A stretch of 64,000 nt of DNA from Verrucomicrobiia bacterium (GCA_019694135.1 JAIBCM010000004.1:191364-255363); one strand, 5' to 3'. Positions 44,023-52,763 are shown, numbered from the stretch's first letter. The notes: generated by a model not told the origin, from the sequence alone. Translations and numbers: made by a program.

Positions 44023-45956
44023 GATTTTTCTCCCGCCCAAGCCAGATTGGGTAAAGGTTTAGCCTCCTGATTTTGTAATAATTGATTGGAAGCCGCTAGC
44101 ACGTCGGCGATAGTAACTTTTTTTAAGCATTGATAATGGCCTAGAGGACATTCTCGTCGAAAACAGGGACTGCATGGCACGTGATGTCTCACATAAGCTA
44201 CGCTGGATTGTCTAGCGCGTGTGGCCTGAGGTTCAGTGGAACCAAATATCGCTACCACTTTAGCGCCACAAATGCCTGCGAGATGCATGACGCCGCTATC
44301 GTTGCATAAAACAAAATGCGATTTTAATAACAGTAAAATTAATTCTCCTAAATTGGTTTTGCCGCAAAGATTTTCTACTCCGGGCAAGAGTGTGGCTACT
44401 TCACGACAACTTTTTTGATCTTCTGGAGCGCCAACGATCACCCATTTTTCACACACTTCCGATAAGCCTCGGGCTGCATGAGCAAAACGTTCGGGTAACC
44501 AGCGCTTTGCAGGGCCAAAAGCCGCGCCCGGCGCAATCACGCCCAAGCTTTCCCGATTGATTCGCGTGGTCGCTTGTAGAAGATAAGGCTCTGTTTTGAA
44601 TTCGCCCCCTAACCATTTTACGGCATTAAGCCAACGAAATGCTTGATGTTCATTGGGTCTGTCAAAATAGTTCATTGGAATTTTGTGGTTGATGGCTCGT
44701 TTCCCACGACCTTGAACACGAAAGCCAACCCGTCGTTTTATTCCACCCAACCAAACTTCCAAAACCGTTCGATAAGAGTTTGGCAATAAAATCGCCACAT
44801 CAAACGATTGTCCTCGGAGTTGTTGTGCGGTGAGCCAAACTTGGCGCAAGGTTTTTAAAAAATCGGAGACTTGAGGAAGAGGTTGAACTGCGTCGACAAA
44901 TTCACAGGCACAGTAAAGATCCGTTAAATTTTTTGGTGTTAAAACAGTGAGATGCAAATCGGGTCTGCCTTCTTTTAAATTTCGCAAGGCGCCCAGATGC
45001 ATCACAGCGTCGCCCAGCCAATTCATGCCTCTCACTAGAACTCGGAAAGGTTTTACCGAAACGGATTGAGGAATATAAATTTCGCGTTTGGCTTGTTTTA
45101 ATAAAAAACGCGGATTAGGAATTTTCCAACGTTCATGGCCCCATAACCAATCGTGTGGGTGTTTGCGAATGGCATTTTCCCATTGTTGATTGAGTTGAAA
45201 GGTTAACTCGGCCACCGTTTGCTTGTGTGGTTTGAGTGGCAAAGAAAATTCGACTTCCCATCCGGTTTTTGTGGTGCGGATAGTTGCCGGGACGATCCAG
45301 GTGCGAGTGCGTTTGGCGATTAAAGCAGAAAGGGGAGAGGTGGATGCTAATTTGCCAAAAAATGGTGTCCAAATACCATGATTGCCGGCATGTTGATCCG
45401 CAAAAATTGCCACGACTTCGCCTTGACGCAATTTTTCGCAAGCAGTTTTCCAAGCACCACGTCGACTGATTAATCCTACACCGCATCGCGCGCGGATTTG
45501 TCGCATCCATTCGTCCATGCGCCGATTTTTTAGAGGTTGGTAGAGAGTGTTAAATTTTAAATCGGCAGCAAATTGGGGAATGTGCGCCAGCAATTCCCAG
45601 CAACTGAAGTGACCTGTTGCCATCACTGCACCACCGCTTTGTTTTACGGCTTCGTAAAGGTGTTCTAAGCCGATAACACGCACCCATTTCTTTTTTTGTT
45701 CAAGGGTGGAAGCGCTCATTTTTAAGGATACCAATAAATTGCGACCTAAATTGGCCCAAAGTTTATTTTGTTCACAGAAAGAAAGTGGTTGTGAAAAAGC
45801 AATCTGCCAATTTTCTTGAAAGACGTGGCGATAAGGAAAAGCAAAAATTCCAATGATCAGACCTAAAAATGATCCTGTAATTCGACAAATCGACATGGGC
45901 AGGAGCGCGCAAATTTTTTGCAACAAACGAAGACTGAAAACCACACAGCTTTCCAT
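44019..45956 (-). CDS. Fusion of LpxL-type lipid A acyltransferase and heptosyltransferase (WaaF-like)
   Basis: A 645-residue two-enzyme protein. Residues 1-280 match the lysophospholipid/lauroyl acyltransferase fold: TGHFSCWELL gives the catalytic pair H116 and E121 (H-x4-E), EVVAIFADQHAG the second motif, and DWLWGHERWK the end signature. After a short linker, residues 303-645 form a GT9 heptosyltransferase with FRVLVRGMNWLGDAVMHLGAL, GAAFGPAKRW, and LCNDSGVMHLAGICGAKVVAIFGSTEP. These two activities act in lipid A acylation and in addition of inner-core heptose, and are usually separate genes. The frame is continuous with no stop, so the fusion is real in this assembly. Membrane-associated, inner leaflet. 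It starts 15 bases after the GT1 gene. Confidence 0.9.
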   Translation of the reverse strand: MESCVVFSLRLLQKICALLPMSICRITGSFLGLIIGIFAFPYRHVFQENWQIAFSQPLSFCEQNKLWANLGRNLLVSLKMSASTLEQKKKWVRVIGLEHLYEAVKQSGGAVMATGHFSCWELLAHIPQFAADLKFNTLYQPLKNRRMDEWMRQIRARCGVGLISRRGAWKTACEKLRQGEVVAIFADQHAGNHGIWTPFFGKLASTSPLSALIAKRTRTWIVPATIRTTKTGWEVEFSLPLKPHKQTVAELTFQLNQQWENAIRKHPHDWLWGHERWKIPNPRFLLKQAKREIYIPQSVSVKPFRVLVRGMNWLGDAVMHLGALRNLKEGRPDLHLTVLTPKNLTDLYCACEFVDAVQPLPQVSDFLKTLRQVWLTAQQLRGQSFDVAILLPNSYRTVLEVWLGGIKRRVGFRVQGRGKRAINHKIPMNYFDRPNEHQAFRWLNAVKWLGGEFKTEPYLLQATTRINRESLGVIAPGAAFGPAKRWLPERFAHAARGLSEVCEKWVIVGAPEDQKSCREVATLLPGVENLCGKTNLGELILLLLKSHFVLCNDSGVMHLAGICGAKVVAIFGSTEPQATRARQSSVAYVRHHVPCSPCFRRECPLGHYQCLKKVTIADVLAASNQLLQNQEAKPLPNLAWAGEKS

Positions 45957-45971
45957 GAATGATATTATACT

Positions 45972-47258
45972 CTAAATGTTTTGTTTTTTGCGACGCAAAT
46001 AAGCTTCAACCTGATCGCAAGTGGTTTGGGTGCCGTTTTCAGATAAAATTTGTTTCTGTGCTGCAGTGGATTGTTTCAGAAAAGATAAGTAATGTTTAAT
46101 AAGACATTCTAATTTTTTGATCACTTTTTTTCTTCGATACTGATGATGAGGTAGAACTTTAGCTACGCCTAACTTTTCCAGGCGATATGCGTTATCGGGT
46201 TGATCGTGTGCTTGAGGAACCGCAAGCATCGGTTTTCCCGCAAGTAGGGCTTGTGCCGTGGTGCCAATACCACATTGATGGACGATAATTTTAGCGTGAG
46301 GAAAAATTTTGGAGTGAGGCAGATAATCGGTAATATAAAATGATGAAAAATGCCAAGTGGCACGCAGCGCATTTGCTTGCTCGCCAGCGAGAATAATAGC
46401 TCGCAAACCTAGCTGTTGAGCCGCAACAAGGCTTTCTTCAAAAAATATACCGGGAGTGTGGACGCGAGATGAGCCAAGTGTGAAAACGATAGGCGCTTCG
46501 CCTTGCGCTAAAAAAGTTTCTAATTCTTTTTGTTGAGTCATCGATTGATTTTCTTCTTCGTAAAAAATAAAGCCTGTCATGACTGTTTGTTTGGGCCAAT
46601 CGATTTGGGGTTCGCCCAAGAGGGAAGAATACCAAGCTAAGACTAAATCAGGAGAATGTTGTCCTTCTAAAATAGGATTTCTGCCTCGTTCTAAACCTAA
46701 GCTTTCGCGTAGCTGATAAACGGGTTCGCACCATCGATTCATAATGGATCGAATTAGATTAAAAAAATGATGATAAAATTTAGGGCCTAAATGCCACCCT
46801 CGCAAAAAAGGTAGGGCGGGCATAACGGGAGGATCATAACACGAAAAAAAACTAATCGGGGATAAAACCGTGGATATCCAAGGCATTTTTCTTTTGGCGG
46901 CAACAATCGGAGCGGCTTGAGTGATGGGGTGAGAAATTAATAAATCGGCATTTTCACAGGCGCGATTTAGGTCTTCATAGCTATCTCGGATGTGGGGAAT
47001 GACGAATTTTCTAAAAACCCATTCTCCGCCGCGAAAGCGATCGTTGACTAATTGCAATGTTTCTTTGTCATTTGGCGAAAAGTCAGGTCGCGTTAAAGCA
47101 AAATTCAAGCCAGCTCGTTCCACTTTTTTTTGATAGTGGCTAATCGTAACGAAGGTAATCTGATGGCCGCGACGTTTGAGTTCTTTCCCAATTGCCAGGT
47201 AAGGGTGGAGATCGCCTAATGAACCCACGGCAACAATAATAATGTGCGAGGAACTCAT
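45972..47258 (-). CDS. GT1/UGT-like glycosyltransferase
   Basis: A 428-residue GT-B enzyme of the MGT/UGT type. The N-terminus is IIIVAVGSLGDLHPYLAIGK; the C-terminal nucleotide-sugar region has HQCGIGTTAQALLAGKPM followed by VPQAHDQPDNAYRLEKLG, the bacterial form of the UGT signature. These enzymes glycosylate small lipophilic acceptors, sterols, carotenoids or lipids. The start overlaps the stop of the preceding small membrane gene as ATGA. Within a lipid A/core operon a lipid acceptor is plausible, but the sugar and acceptor are unknown. Confidence 0.85.
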   Translation of the reverse strand: MSSSHIIIVAVGSLGDLHPYLAIGKELKRRGHQITFVTISHYQKKVERAGLNFALTRPDFSPNDKETLQLVNDRFRGGEWVFRKFVIPHIRDSYEDLNRACENADLLISHPITQAAPIVAAKRKMPWISTVLSPISFFSCYDPPVMPALPFLRGWHLGPKFYHHFFNLIRSIMNRWCEPVYQLRESLGLERGRNPILEGQHSPDLVLAWYSSLLGEPQIDWPKQTVMTGFIFYEEENQSMTQQKELETFLAQGEAPIVFTLGSSRVHTPGIFFEESLVAAQQLGLRAIILAGEQANALRATWHFSSFYITDYLPHSKIFPHAKIIVHQCGIGTTAQALLAGKPMLAVPQAHDQPDNAYRLEKLGVAKVLPHHQYRRKKVIKKLECLIKHYLSFLKQSTAAQKQILSENGTQTTCDQVEAYLRRKKQNI

Positions 47259-47413
47259 TTAAATTGACGTTGAAAAAACTGATAAACTCTGCGGCCTTCC
47301 TGTTCGACGGCTTGTAAAAAACCGTTGTGGCTATGTTGCAAGAGCATGTAAAAACCGTAAGTCATGAGCGCAGTGAAAAGCAGCCAACCGAGCAAAGAGA
47401 GTTTTGATTTCAT
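47255..47413 (-). CDS. Small single-helix membrane protein heading the envelope operon
   Basis: A 52-residue protein with a basic start, one membrane helix (LSLLGWLLFTALMTYGFYML) and a short charged amphipathic tail ending RRVYQFFQRQFK. It is supported by its ATGA overlap with the glycosyltransferase gene and by its clear helix, not by homology. No family is recognised. Such small proteins may recruit the downstream glycosyltransferases to the membrane; that is a guess. Confidence 0.6.
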   Translation of the reverse strand: MKSKLSLLGWLLFTALMTYGFYMLLQHSHNGFLQAVEQEGRRVYQFFQRQFK

Positions 47414-47480
47414 GAATAGAGAAAGACTGATTTAATGATAATACTATACTAAAATTCAAAATTTTCTAATCTAAAACGTT

Positions 47481-47843
47481 ATGGGTTTATTTGGTATTTA
47501 TCAGCACAGAAAAATTCAGGAAGCGGAAGCGCAAGCTTCGCAGGCGATTAATAAAACGGAAAAATTGATTTCCGATTTTCAAAAATTAGAAAATCGCGTG
47601 GAAACCCTCAGCTTAACGTGTCAAGCTTTGTGGGAATTGTTGCGAGAATCCAATGATTTTACTGAAGAGCAAGTCATGCAAAAGATGCAGGAAATTGATT
47701 TGCGTGATGGGGTTGTGGATGGAAAAATTGGTCAACAGGTTGTGGTTTGTCCCAAATGCAAGCGCAACTCCAATTCTAAGCGAAAAGTATGTCTTTATTG
47801 TGGTGGTGACCTTCCCGTAACCCATCTTTTTGAAAGGGGGTAG
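47481..47843 (+). CDS. Coiled-coil protein with C-terminal zinc ribbon
   Basis: A 120-residue soluble protein. About residues 10-60 are a heptad-rich coiled coil, followed by a helical EEQVMQKMQEIDLRDGVVDG segment. The end is a zinc ribbon with two CxxC pairs (VVCPKCKRNSNSKRKVCLYCGG). The family is known only as zinc-ribbon hypothetical proteins; no function can be assigned. The stop lies one base before the start of the DUF4160 gene, whose Shine-Dalgarno is within this gene's last codons, so the two are coupled. The intergenic region before it is AT-rich and may carry divergent promoters. Confidence 0.7.
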   Translation: MGLFGIYQHRKIQEAEAQASQAINKTEKLISDFQKLENRVETLSLTCQALWELLRESNDFTEEQVMQKMQEIDLRDGVVDGKIGQQVVVCPKCKRNSNSKRKVCLYCGGDLPVTHLFERG

Positions 47844-47844
47844 A

Positions 47845-48084
47845 ATGCCGCGCATTCCAATCCCAGGTCGATTCCGTTTTTCGTTTGTTAGTTTTGATCT
47901 GAGTGAACCGATGCATGTTCATATCCGTGAAGGAAAGCGCGGTGCAAAGTTGTGGGTGGAAAACATGTCTTTTGCTTGGAGTGATTTTAAAGAGTATGAA
48001 AATGCTGAAATCTTGCGCATTACAGAAAATTACCGTAACTTAATTTATGAGAAATGGCATGAATATGAAGATAGAATCCAATAG
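47845..48084 (+). CDS. DUF4160 protein
   Basis: A 79-residue small protein, recognised from MPRIPIPGRFRFSFVSFDLSEPMHVHI split by its two strands and the following KRGAKLWVENM. The HVHI and AKLW signatures mark DUF4160, which typically occurs next to DUF2442 genes as here and has been suggested as one half of a toxin-antitoxin-like pair. ATG at 47845 follows a strong AAAGGGGG ribosome site. The gene overlaps the DUF2442 gene by up to 38 bases. Confidence 0.85.
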   Translation: MPRIPIPGRFRFSFVSFDLSEPMHVHIREGKRGAKLWVENMSFAWSDFKEYENAEILRITENYRNLIYEKWHEYEDRIQ

Positions 48085-48328
48085 ATGTGTTGAAGTGGAA
48101 ATTCAAGGGGAGGCATTTTTGCTTAAACTTAATGATGGTAGAAAAGTGATTGTCCCTTATGAATGCTATCCACTTTTAGCGCGCGCCACTTCAGAGCAAA
48201 GGCAAAAGGTTGAAATTTATGCTCAGGGTAGGATGTTGCATTGGCCTTTAATTGATGAAGATATAGAGGTGGAACATATTCTGGAAGGGAAAATGCCAGT
48301 TAAGTTACAGGTGGTGGCCCATTCTTAA
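48047..48328 (+). CDS. DUF2442 protein
   Basis: A 93-residue protein (88 or 86 if Met codons at 48059 or 48065 are the true start). The core LLKLNDGRKVIVPYECYPLLARA and the ending LHWPLIDEDIEVEHILEG identify DUF2442. It overlaps the DUF4160 gene, a frequent pair in bacterial genomes thought to work together. Direct toxicity or antitoxin roles have not been settled to my knowledge. About 94 bases separate it from pntAA. Confidence 0.85.
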   Translation: MRNGMNMKIESNRCVEVEIQGEAFLLKLNDGRKVIVPYECYPLLARATSEQRQKVEIYAQGRMLHWPLIDEDIEVEHILEGKMPVKLQVVAHS

Positions 48329-48422
48329 ATTTACTAAAAATAATTTTGTTTTCTTTTTTCGTGACAAATGTCCTGTTCCCTGACTATTTTCTTTCCGAAA
48401 AAAATAGGAAACAACAAAGTTT

Positions 48423-49559
48423 ATGCTTCTTTTCTTCCCTAAGGAAAATCATCCTTCTGATAAACGAATTGCTTTAACCCCTGATGCCGCCAAGCGATTG
48501 GCAACGTTGGGTATAACTGTAGAAATTGAAAAAGGTCTTGGCGCGGGTCTTGGCTACTCTGATGAGAGCTACGAAAAAGTGGGCGCTAAACTGAGTTCGG
48601 ATCGCGCAGCTTCTTCAAAAAATGCTGATATGGTATTGCGCCTTCGCAAGCCGGCTTCGGAAGACATTGCCTTGTTAAAAAAAGGAGCGATTCATGTTAG
48701 TTATTTGGATCCTTTTAATGAATCGTCTTTGATTCAACAACTGGCTCAAGCTCAAGTGAGCGCGGTAAGTATGGAGATGATTCCCCGAACGACTTTAGCT
48801 CAAAAAATGGACGCCTTAAGTTCGCAAGCCAATCTCGCGGGCTATGTAGCAGTGATTTTAGCGGCGGAACGTTTAGATAAAGTATTCCCGATGATGATGA
48901 CGCCTGCGGGCACGCTCAATCCAGCGCGTGTTTTTATTATTGGTGTGGGTGTTGCGGGTTTGCAAGCAATCGCCACTGCGAAACGTTTGGGTGCTCGGGT
49001 AGAAGCGTTTGACACGCGTCCAGTCGTGGAAGAACAGGTGCAATCGTTGGGTGCGAAGTTTGTGAAAGTGGATTTGGGCGAGACGGGTCAAACTGCGCAG
49101 GGTTACGCAAAAGAATTGACGCCTGAACAGCTCGAAAAACAGCGTCAAGCGATGGCGAAAGTTTGTTCTTATTCTGATGTGGTGATTACAACTGCGCAAG
49201 TTTTTGGAAGAAAAGCGCCTCGTATTTTGACGCGTGCCATGGTTGAGGGTATGCAACCAGGCAGCATTGTGATTGATATGGCGGTGGAAACGGGTGGCAA
49301 TGTGGAAGGATCGCAATTGGATCAGGAAGTCGATATCAATGGTGTAAGAGTGATTGGATTAGGCAATCTTCCGGGGCGTGTGCCGATTCATGCGAGTCAG
49401 ATGTATGCCAGTAATGTGGCAAATTTTATTGAACATTTCTGGGATAAAAAGGAGAAAGTATTTCGTTTTAATACAGAGGACGAAATTTTAAAAAATTCGC
49501 TCATGACTTGTAATGGTCAGGTAGTGAATGAAGTCATTAAAAAACATCTTAATCTTTAA
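48423..49559 (+). CDS. pntAA: NAD(P) transhydrogenase subunit alpha part 1
   Basis: The soluble NAD(H)-binding dI domain of the proton-translocating transhydrogenase, 378 residues. The N-terminus LLFFPKENHPSDKRIALTPD, the RQD-loop region (LSSQANLAGYVAVILAAERL), the Rossmann IIGVGVAGLQAIATAKRLGA and the ITTAQVFGRKAPRI mobile loop are all typical. Here the alpha subunit is split: dI alone, then a short membrane subunit and the beta subunit. The complex couples hydride transfer from NADH to NADP+ with proton entry, supplying NADPH. First gene of pntAA-pntAB-pntB. Confidence 0.94.
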   Translation: MLLFFPKENHPSDKRIALTPDAAKRLATLGITVEIEKGLGAGLGYSDESYEKVGAKLSSDRAASSKNADMVLRLRKPASEDIALLKKGAIHVSYLDPFNESSLIQQLAQAQVSAVSMEMIPRTTLAQKMDALSSQANLAGYVAVILAAERLDKVFPMMMTPAGTLNPARVFIIGVGVAGLQAIATAKRLGARVEAFDTRPVVEEQVQSLGAKFVKVDLGETGQTAQGYAKELTPEQLEKQRQAMAKVCSYSDVVITTAQVFGRKAPRILTRAMVEGMQPGSIVIDMAVETGGNVEGSQLDQEVDINGVRVIGLGNLPGRVPIHASQMYASNVANFIEHFWDKKEKVFRFNTEDEILKNSLMTCNGQVVNEVIKKHLNL

Positions 49560-49580
49560 ACGGTAAACGAGGAAAATTTT

Positions 49581-49856
49581 ATGTTTTTACTTTTTATTTT
49601 TGTAATCGCGATTTTTTTAGGGTTTGAATTAATTGCCAAAGTTCCCTCACAACTCCACACGCCGCTGATGTCGGGTTCCAATGCCATTTCGGGAATTACC
49701 ATTGTGGCTGCTTTGGTTTCGGCAGGTCATACCGATAGTGACGCGCTTCGAACTGTATTGGGAACCATAGCTGTAGCTTGTGCGATGGTTAATGTTGTTG
49801 GCGGTTATTGGGTGACGGATCGCATGTTGGGCATGTTCAAAAATAAGAAAAAATAA
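49581..49856 (+). CDS. pntAB: NAD(P) transhydrogenase subunit alpha part 2
   Basis: The small membrane part of the alpha subunit (dIIa), 91 residues with three hydrophobic helices. Segments FELIAKVPSQLHTPLMSGSN and the ISGITIVAALVSAG that follows are highly conserved, the first lining the proton channel entrance. The stop is four bases before pntB. A Shine-Dalgarno-like GAGG precedes the ATG. Confidence 0.94.
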   Translation: MFLLFIFVIAIFLGFELIAKVPSQLHTPLMSGSNAISGITIVAALVSAGHTDSDALRTVLGTIAVACAMVNVVGGYWVTDRMLGMFKNKKK

Positions 49857-49860
49857 ATCC

Positions 49861-51228
49861 ATGAATCTCAATCAAATCATTGAATTTTGTTATATTGTTT
49901 CGGCTGTTCTTTTCATTTTAGGCTTAAAGATGCTCAGCTCAGCCACGACGGCGCGTAAGGGTAATTTTGTTTCTGCGATTGGTATGTTGTTGGCTGTGGT
50001 AGCCACTTTAGTGCAGCAAGGCATGAGTTATCATTGGATTATTGTGGGTTCATTAGTAGGCGCGGCGATTGGTGGAGTTGCTGCGCGCACCGTTAAAATG
50101 ACAGCGATGCCGGAAATGGTGGCTTTATTTAATGGTTTTGGTGGTTTGGCTAGTTTGCTTGTTGGTTGGGCAGAGTTTCATCATAACCCAAATTCCGATT
50201 TACTTACTTTAGTTTCCACTTTTTTTGCAGTGTTAATTGGTGGCATTACTTTTACCGGTAGCGTGGTTGCGTTTGGTAAATTAAGCGAAATGATTCCGGG
50301 TAAACCCATTCTCTTTAAAGGCCAGCAATTTCTTAATGCTGTTTTATTGCTAGGAACTTTAGCAATTGGTGTTGTGATCTGCATGAATCCTACGGAAAGT
50401 TATACACTTTTCCTTGTTGCAGTTGCTTTATCTTTGGTGTTGGGCGTGCTGGCGGTCATCGGTATTGGTGGTGCTGATATGCCGGTTGTCATTTCTCTTC
50501 TCAACAGTTATTCCGGAATTGCGGGGAGTGCGGCGGGTTTTGTGATTTTAAATAGTGTTCTCATTGTTTCCGGCGCTTTGGTGGGAGCGAGTGGTATTAT
50601 TTTAACGAGTATCATGTGTAAAGCGATGAACCGATCTTTGACCAATGTTTTATTTGGTGGTGTGGGCGCTTCGAAAAAGAAGGCTGCCACATTTCATGGT
50701 GAAGCGAAACCGGTTTCAGTCGAGGACGCTTATTATCTTTTGGAAGCAGCGCAATCCGTGATTATTGTTCCGGGTTACGGGATGGCTGTGGCCCAAGCAC
50801 AACATGCTGTGCGTGAATTGGGCGAACTTTTGCAAGCCAATGGCGCGGAAGTGCGTTATGTGATTCATCCGGTTGCGGGTCGTATGCCGGGTCATATGAA
50901 TGTTTTATTAGCCGAAGCAAATGTTCCATACGAACAACTCGTCGAGCCGCAAGATGTCAATCCTATCATGTCAACGGTTGATGTGGCTTTGGTTATTGGC
51001 GCAAACGATGTGGTCAATCCCGCTGCGCGCACAAACCCCGACAGCCCGATTTACGGGATGCCTATTATTAATGTGGACGAAGCAAAGACGGTTATTGTCT
51101 CCAAACGTTCGCTTTCTGCAGGTTTTGCGGGCGTGGATAATCCACTTTTCTTTAACGAAAATACGCGCATGCTTTTCGGCGATGCAAAGACTTCTATACA
51201 AGGACTGGTTTCGGAGTTGAAGGGATAA
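49861..51228 (+). CDS. pntB: NAD(P) transhydrogenase subunit beta
   Basis: A 455-residue protein with nine membrane helices (dIIb) and a C-terminal NADP(H)-binding dIII domain. The membrane part includes MPEMVALFNGFGGLASLLVG and GGADMPVVISLLNSYSGIAG. In dIII the segments IIVPGYGMAVAQAQHAVREL, HPVAGRMPGHMNVLLAEA and VIGANDVVNPAARTNPDSPI are diagnostic. Complete and intact, so the operon makes a whole transhydrogenase. The following NTase-like gene starts six bases later on the same strand and may be read through. Confidence 0.95.
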   Translation: MNLNQIIEFCYIVSAVLFILGLKMLSSATTARKGNFVSAIGMLLAVVATLVQQGMSYHWIIVGSLVGAAIGGVAARTVKMTAMPEMVALFNGFGGLASLLVGWAEFHHNPNSDLLTLVSTFFAVLIGGITFTGSVVAFGKLSEMIPGKPILFKGQQFLNAVLLLGTLAIGVVICMNPTESYTLFLVAVALSLVLGVLAVIGIGGADMPVVISLLNSYSGIAGSAAGFVILNSVLIVSGALVGASGIILTSIMCKAMNRSLTNVLFGGVGASKKKAATFHGEAKPVSVEDAYYLLEAAQSVIIVPGYGMAVAQAQHAVRELGELLQANGAEVRYVIHPVAGRMPGHMNVLLAEANVPYEQLVEPQDVNPIMSTVDVALVIGANDVVNPAARTNPDSPIYGMPIINVDEAKTVIVSKRSLSAGFAGVDNPLFFNENTRMLFGDAKTSIQGLVSELKG

Positions 51229-51234
51229 AAGTTC

Positions 51235-51687
51235 ATGCCAAAACGTGAACTTCGCTATCCTAAACAAATAGAGGATTGGCTTGTTTCATGGGGACAGCAA
51301 TTGCCCCGTTCTGCATCTCTTATTTTAATAGGTTCGGGTGGTTTGCTTTGGCATGCTTATCAAGCTGGTCTGGAAATACCATTGCCTGAAAATAGTATGG
51401 ATGTCGATCCGATTACTAATGATGAAATCGTGGCAGAATATTGTTACGATGCCATGATTGGAAGTGAATTTGAATTGCAACATGGTTGGCATGTCAATTT
51501 GATGCCTAAAGAAGCTCTTGATTTGTTGCCTGAAGGATGGAAAGAAAGAGCAGTTCAAAAAAAATATGGCAATCTTGAAGTTGTAGTTCCTTCTGTAGTG
51601 GATTTAATAGCGCCTAAGCTAAAAAGAGCAGAACCTCGCGATTTAAAGCATGTGGAATGGGCTCGTAATTGCGGATTAATGAAATAA
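51235..51687 (+). CDS. Nucleotidyltransferase-like protein (DUF6036/AbiEii-like)
   Basis: A 150-residue soluble protein. A GSGG turn (LILIGSGGLLWHAY) is followed by SMDVDPITNDEI, which fits the GS...DxD metal site of minimal nucleotidyltransferases. HGWHVNLMPKEALDLLPEGW and VVVPSVVDLIAPKLKRAEPR match the small NTase-like group near AbiEii/DUF6036. Such proteins are often halves of toxin-antitoxin or abortive-infection pairs. The next gene (94 residues) follows by nine bases and is a candidate partner. The start is preceded by GAAGGG. The DxD pair is intact by eye, but enzymatic competence is not shown. Confidence 0.7.
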   Translation: MPKRELRYPKQIEDWLVSWGQQLPRSASLILIGSGGLLWHAYQAGLEIPLPENSMDVDPITNDEIVAEYCYDAMIGSEFELQHGWHVNLMPKEALDLLPEGWKERAVQKKYGNLEVVVPSVVDLIAPKLKRAEPRDLKHVEWARNCGLMK

Positions 51688-51696
51688 ATTATAAGT

Positions 51697-51981
51697 ATGA
51701 TAGTGAATTTTGAAGATCAGGCTCGTTTGCAATATACGCGACTTTTGTGGAGGCGACAGGATTTCAGGGAAAGATTTTTAAGGCATTGGACCGATGAACG
51801 TCATCCGTATCGAGAACGTTTTCTGGAGCAGCAAACTTTAATTGAAGAAGTATTATCGTATGAAGCCAGAGATGATGAATCGTTAGATCAAAAACTTCGT
51901 AAACAAGGTAAAAGTTTGCGCACAATGATTCGTGAAATCCCTCCCGTGTTTGGTCATTTTTGGGTTGACTCGAAGAAATGA
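51697..51981 (+). CDS. Hypothetical small charged protein
   Basis: A 94-residue protein with no recognised family. It is helical and strongly charged, rich in Arg and Glu (TRLLWRRQDFRERFLRHW, RERFLEQQTLIEEVLSYEA), and lacks a signal peptide or helix. It lies nine bases after the NTase-like gene, and its stop overlaps the start of the TPR gene by four bases (ATGA). By position it may pair with the NTase-like protein. Nothing else can be claimed. Confidence 0.65.
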   Translation: MIVNFEDQARLQYTRLLWRRQDFRERFLRHWTDERHPYRERFLEQQTLIEEVLSYEARDDESLDQKLRKQGKSLRTMIREIPPVFGHFWVDSKK

Positions 51982-52763
51982 TTGAATCAGTGAAAACGAT
52001 TTTAGTCATTAGCATAATTGTTTTCTTGAATGGGATGCCTAGTGCGATGGGAGCATCTCATAAAAAAAAGGAAGTAGAAGACGTTTCGAGCGTGGAAACA
52101 ATTTTGAAAAAAGGTAATGCGTTGCTTGCCGAAAAAAAATATACTGAAGCACTTATAGAATATCAAAAGGGTTTAACATTAGTTCCAGATGCTCAAGGAT
52201 TACTTTACAATGGCGGTTTAGCTGCTTTTCAAGCGGGTGACTATTCTCAAGCGCTAAAACTTTGGAAAAAGCTTAAAAATCTGGACGCGAATGATTGGCA
52301 GGTGAGGGCGAAGTTAATTCAAACTTATCAGGCTTTAGGAAAATTATCGGATCGTGACGAGGAGCGAGAAGCGTTATGGGACCTTCGAAAAAGCGAAAGA
52401 GTGATTAGTTTAATTCGAACCGAATATTATGTCCGAGAACAAACTGAATTTGCCGGAAGAAGGATAATGGTTTCAGAGAATTTTGAGTTAAAAGGGGAGG
52501 TGCCAACGCGCTACGTTTTCTCTGTTTTAAATGAAGAAGAGCAACCGGTTTATAGAATTTTATTGCGCTGCGATGTTGCCATGGATGAGCTGGATGAAGA
52601 CTTGGACGAGTCAGAGAAACCTTTATTCCATCTCGACGGTTATTTTAAGGATGATCGTCATGAAGCTTATCAAGTCTATGGAGAAGAACCCATATATGAT
52701 GAAGTGCGGCAAACGGTAGAAAAACTTATTGAAAAACAGGTTAAAGTGGGACGACTACCTTAA
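51978..52763 (+). CDS. Exported TPR-repeat protein
   Basis: A 261-residue protein with an N-terminal signal sequence (VKTILVISIIVFLNGMPSAMGA) and two to three TPR units: ILKKGNALLAEKKYTEALIE, LLYNGGLAAFQAGDYSQALK and LKNLDANDWQVRAKLIQTYQ. A C-terminal domain of about 120 residues, with strands and a charged DELDEDLDESEK stretch, has no recognised family. Four-base overlap with the preceding gene indicates coupling. A periplasmic role is inferred from the signal. Confidence 0.75.
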   Translation: MIESVKTILVISIIVFLNGMPSAMGASHKKKEVEDVSSVETILKKGNALLAEKKYTEALIEYQKGLTLVPDAQGLLYNGGLAAFQAGDYSQALKLWKKLKNLDANDWQVRAKLIQTYQALGKLSDRDEEREALWDLRKSERVISLIRTEYYVREQTEFAGRRIMVSENFELKGEVPTRYVFSVLNEEEQPVYRILLRCDVAMDELDEDLDESEKPLFHLDGYFKDDRHEAYQVYGEEPIYDEVRQTVEKLIEKQVKVGRLP

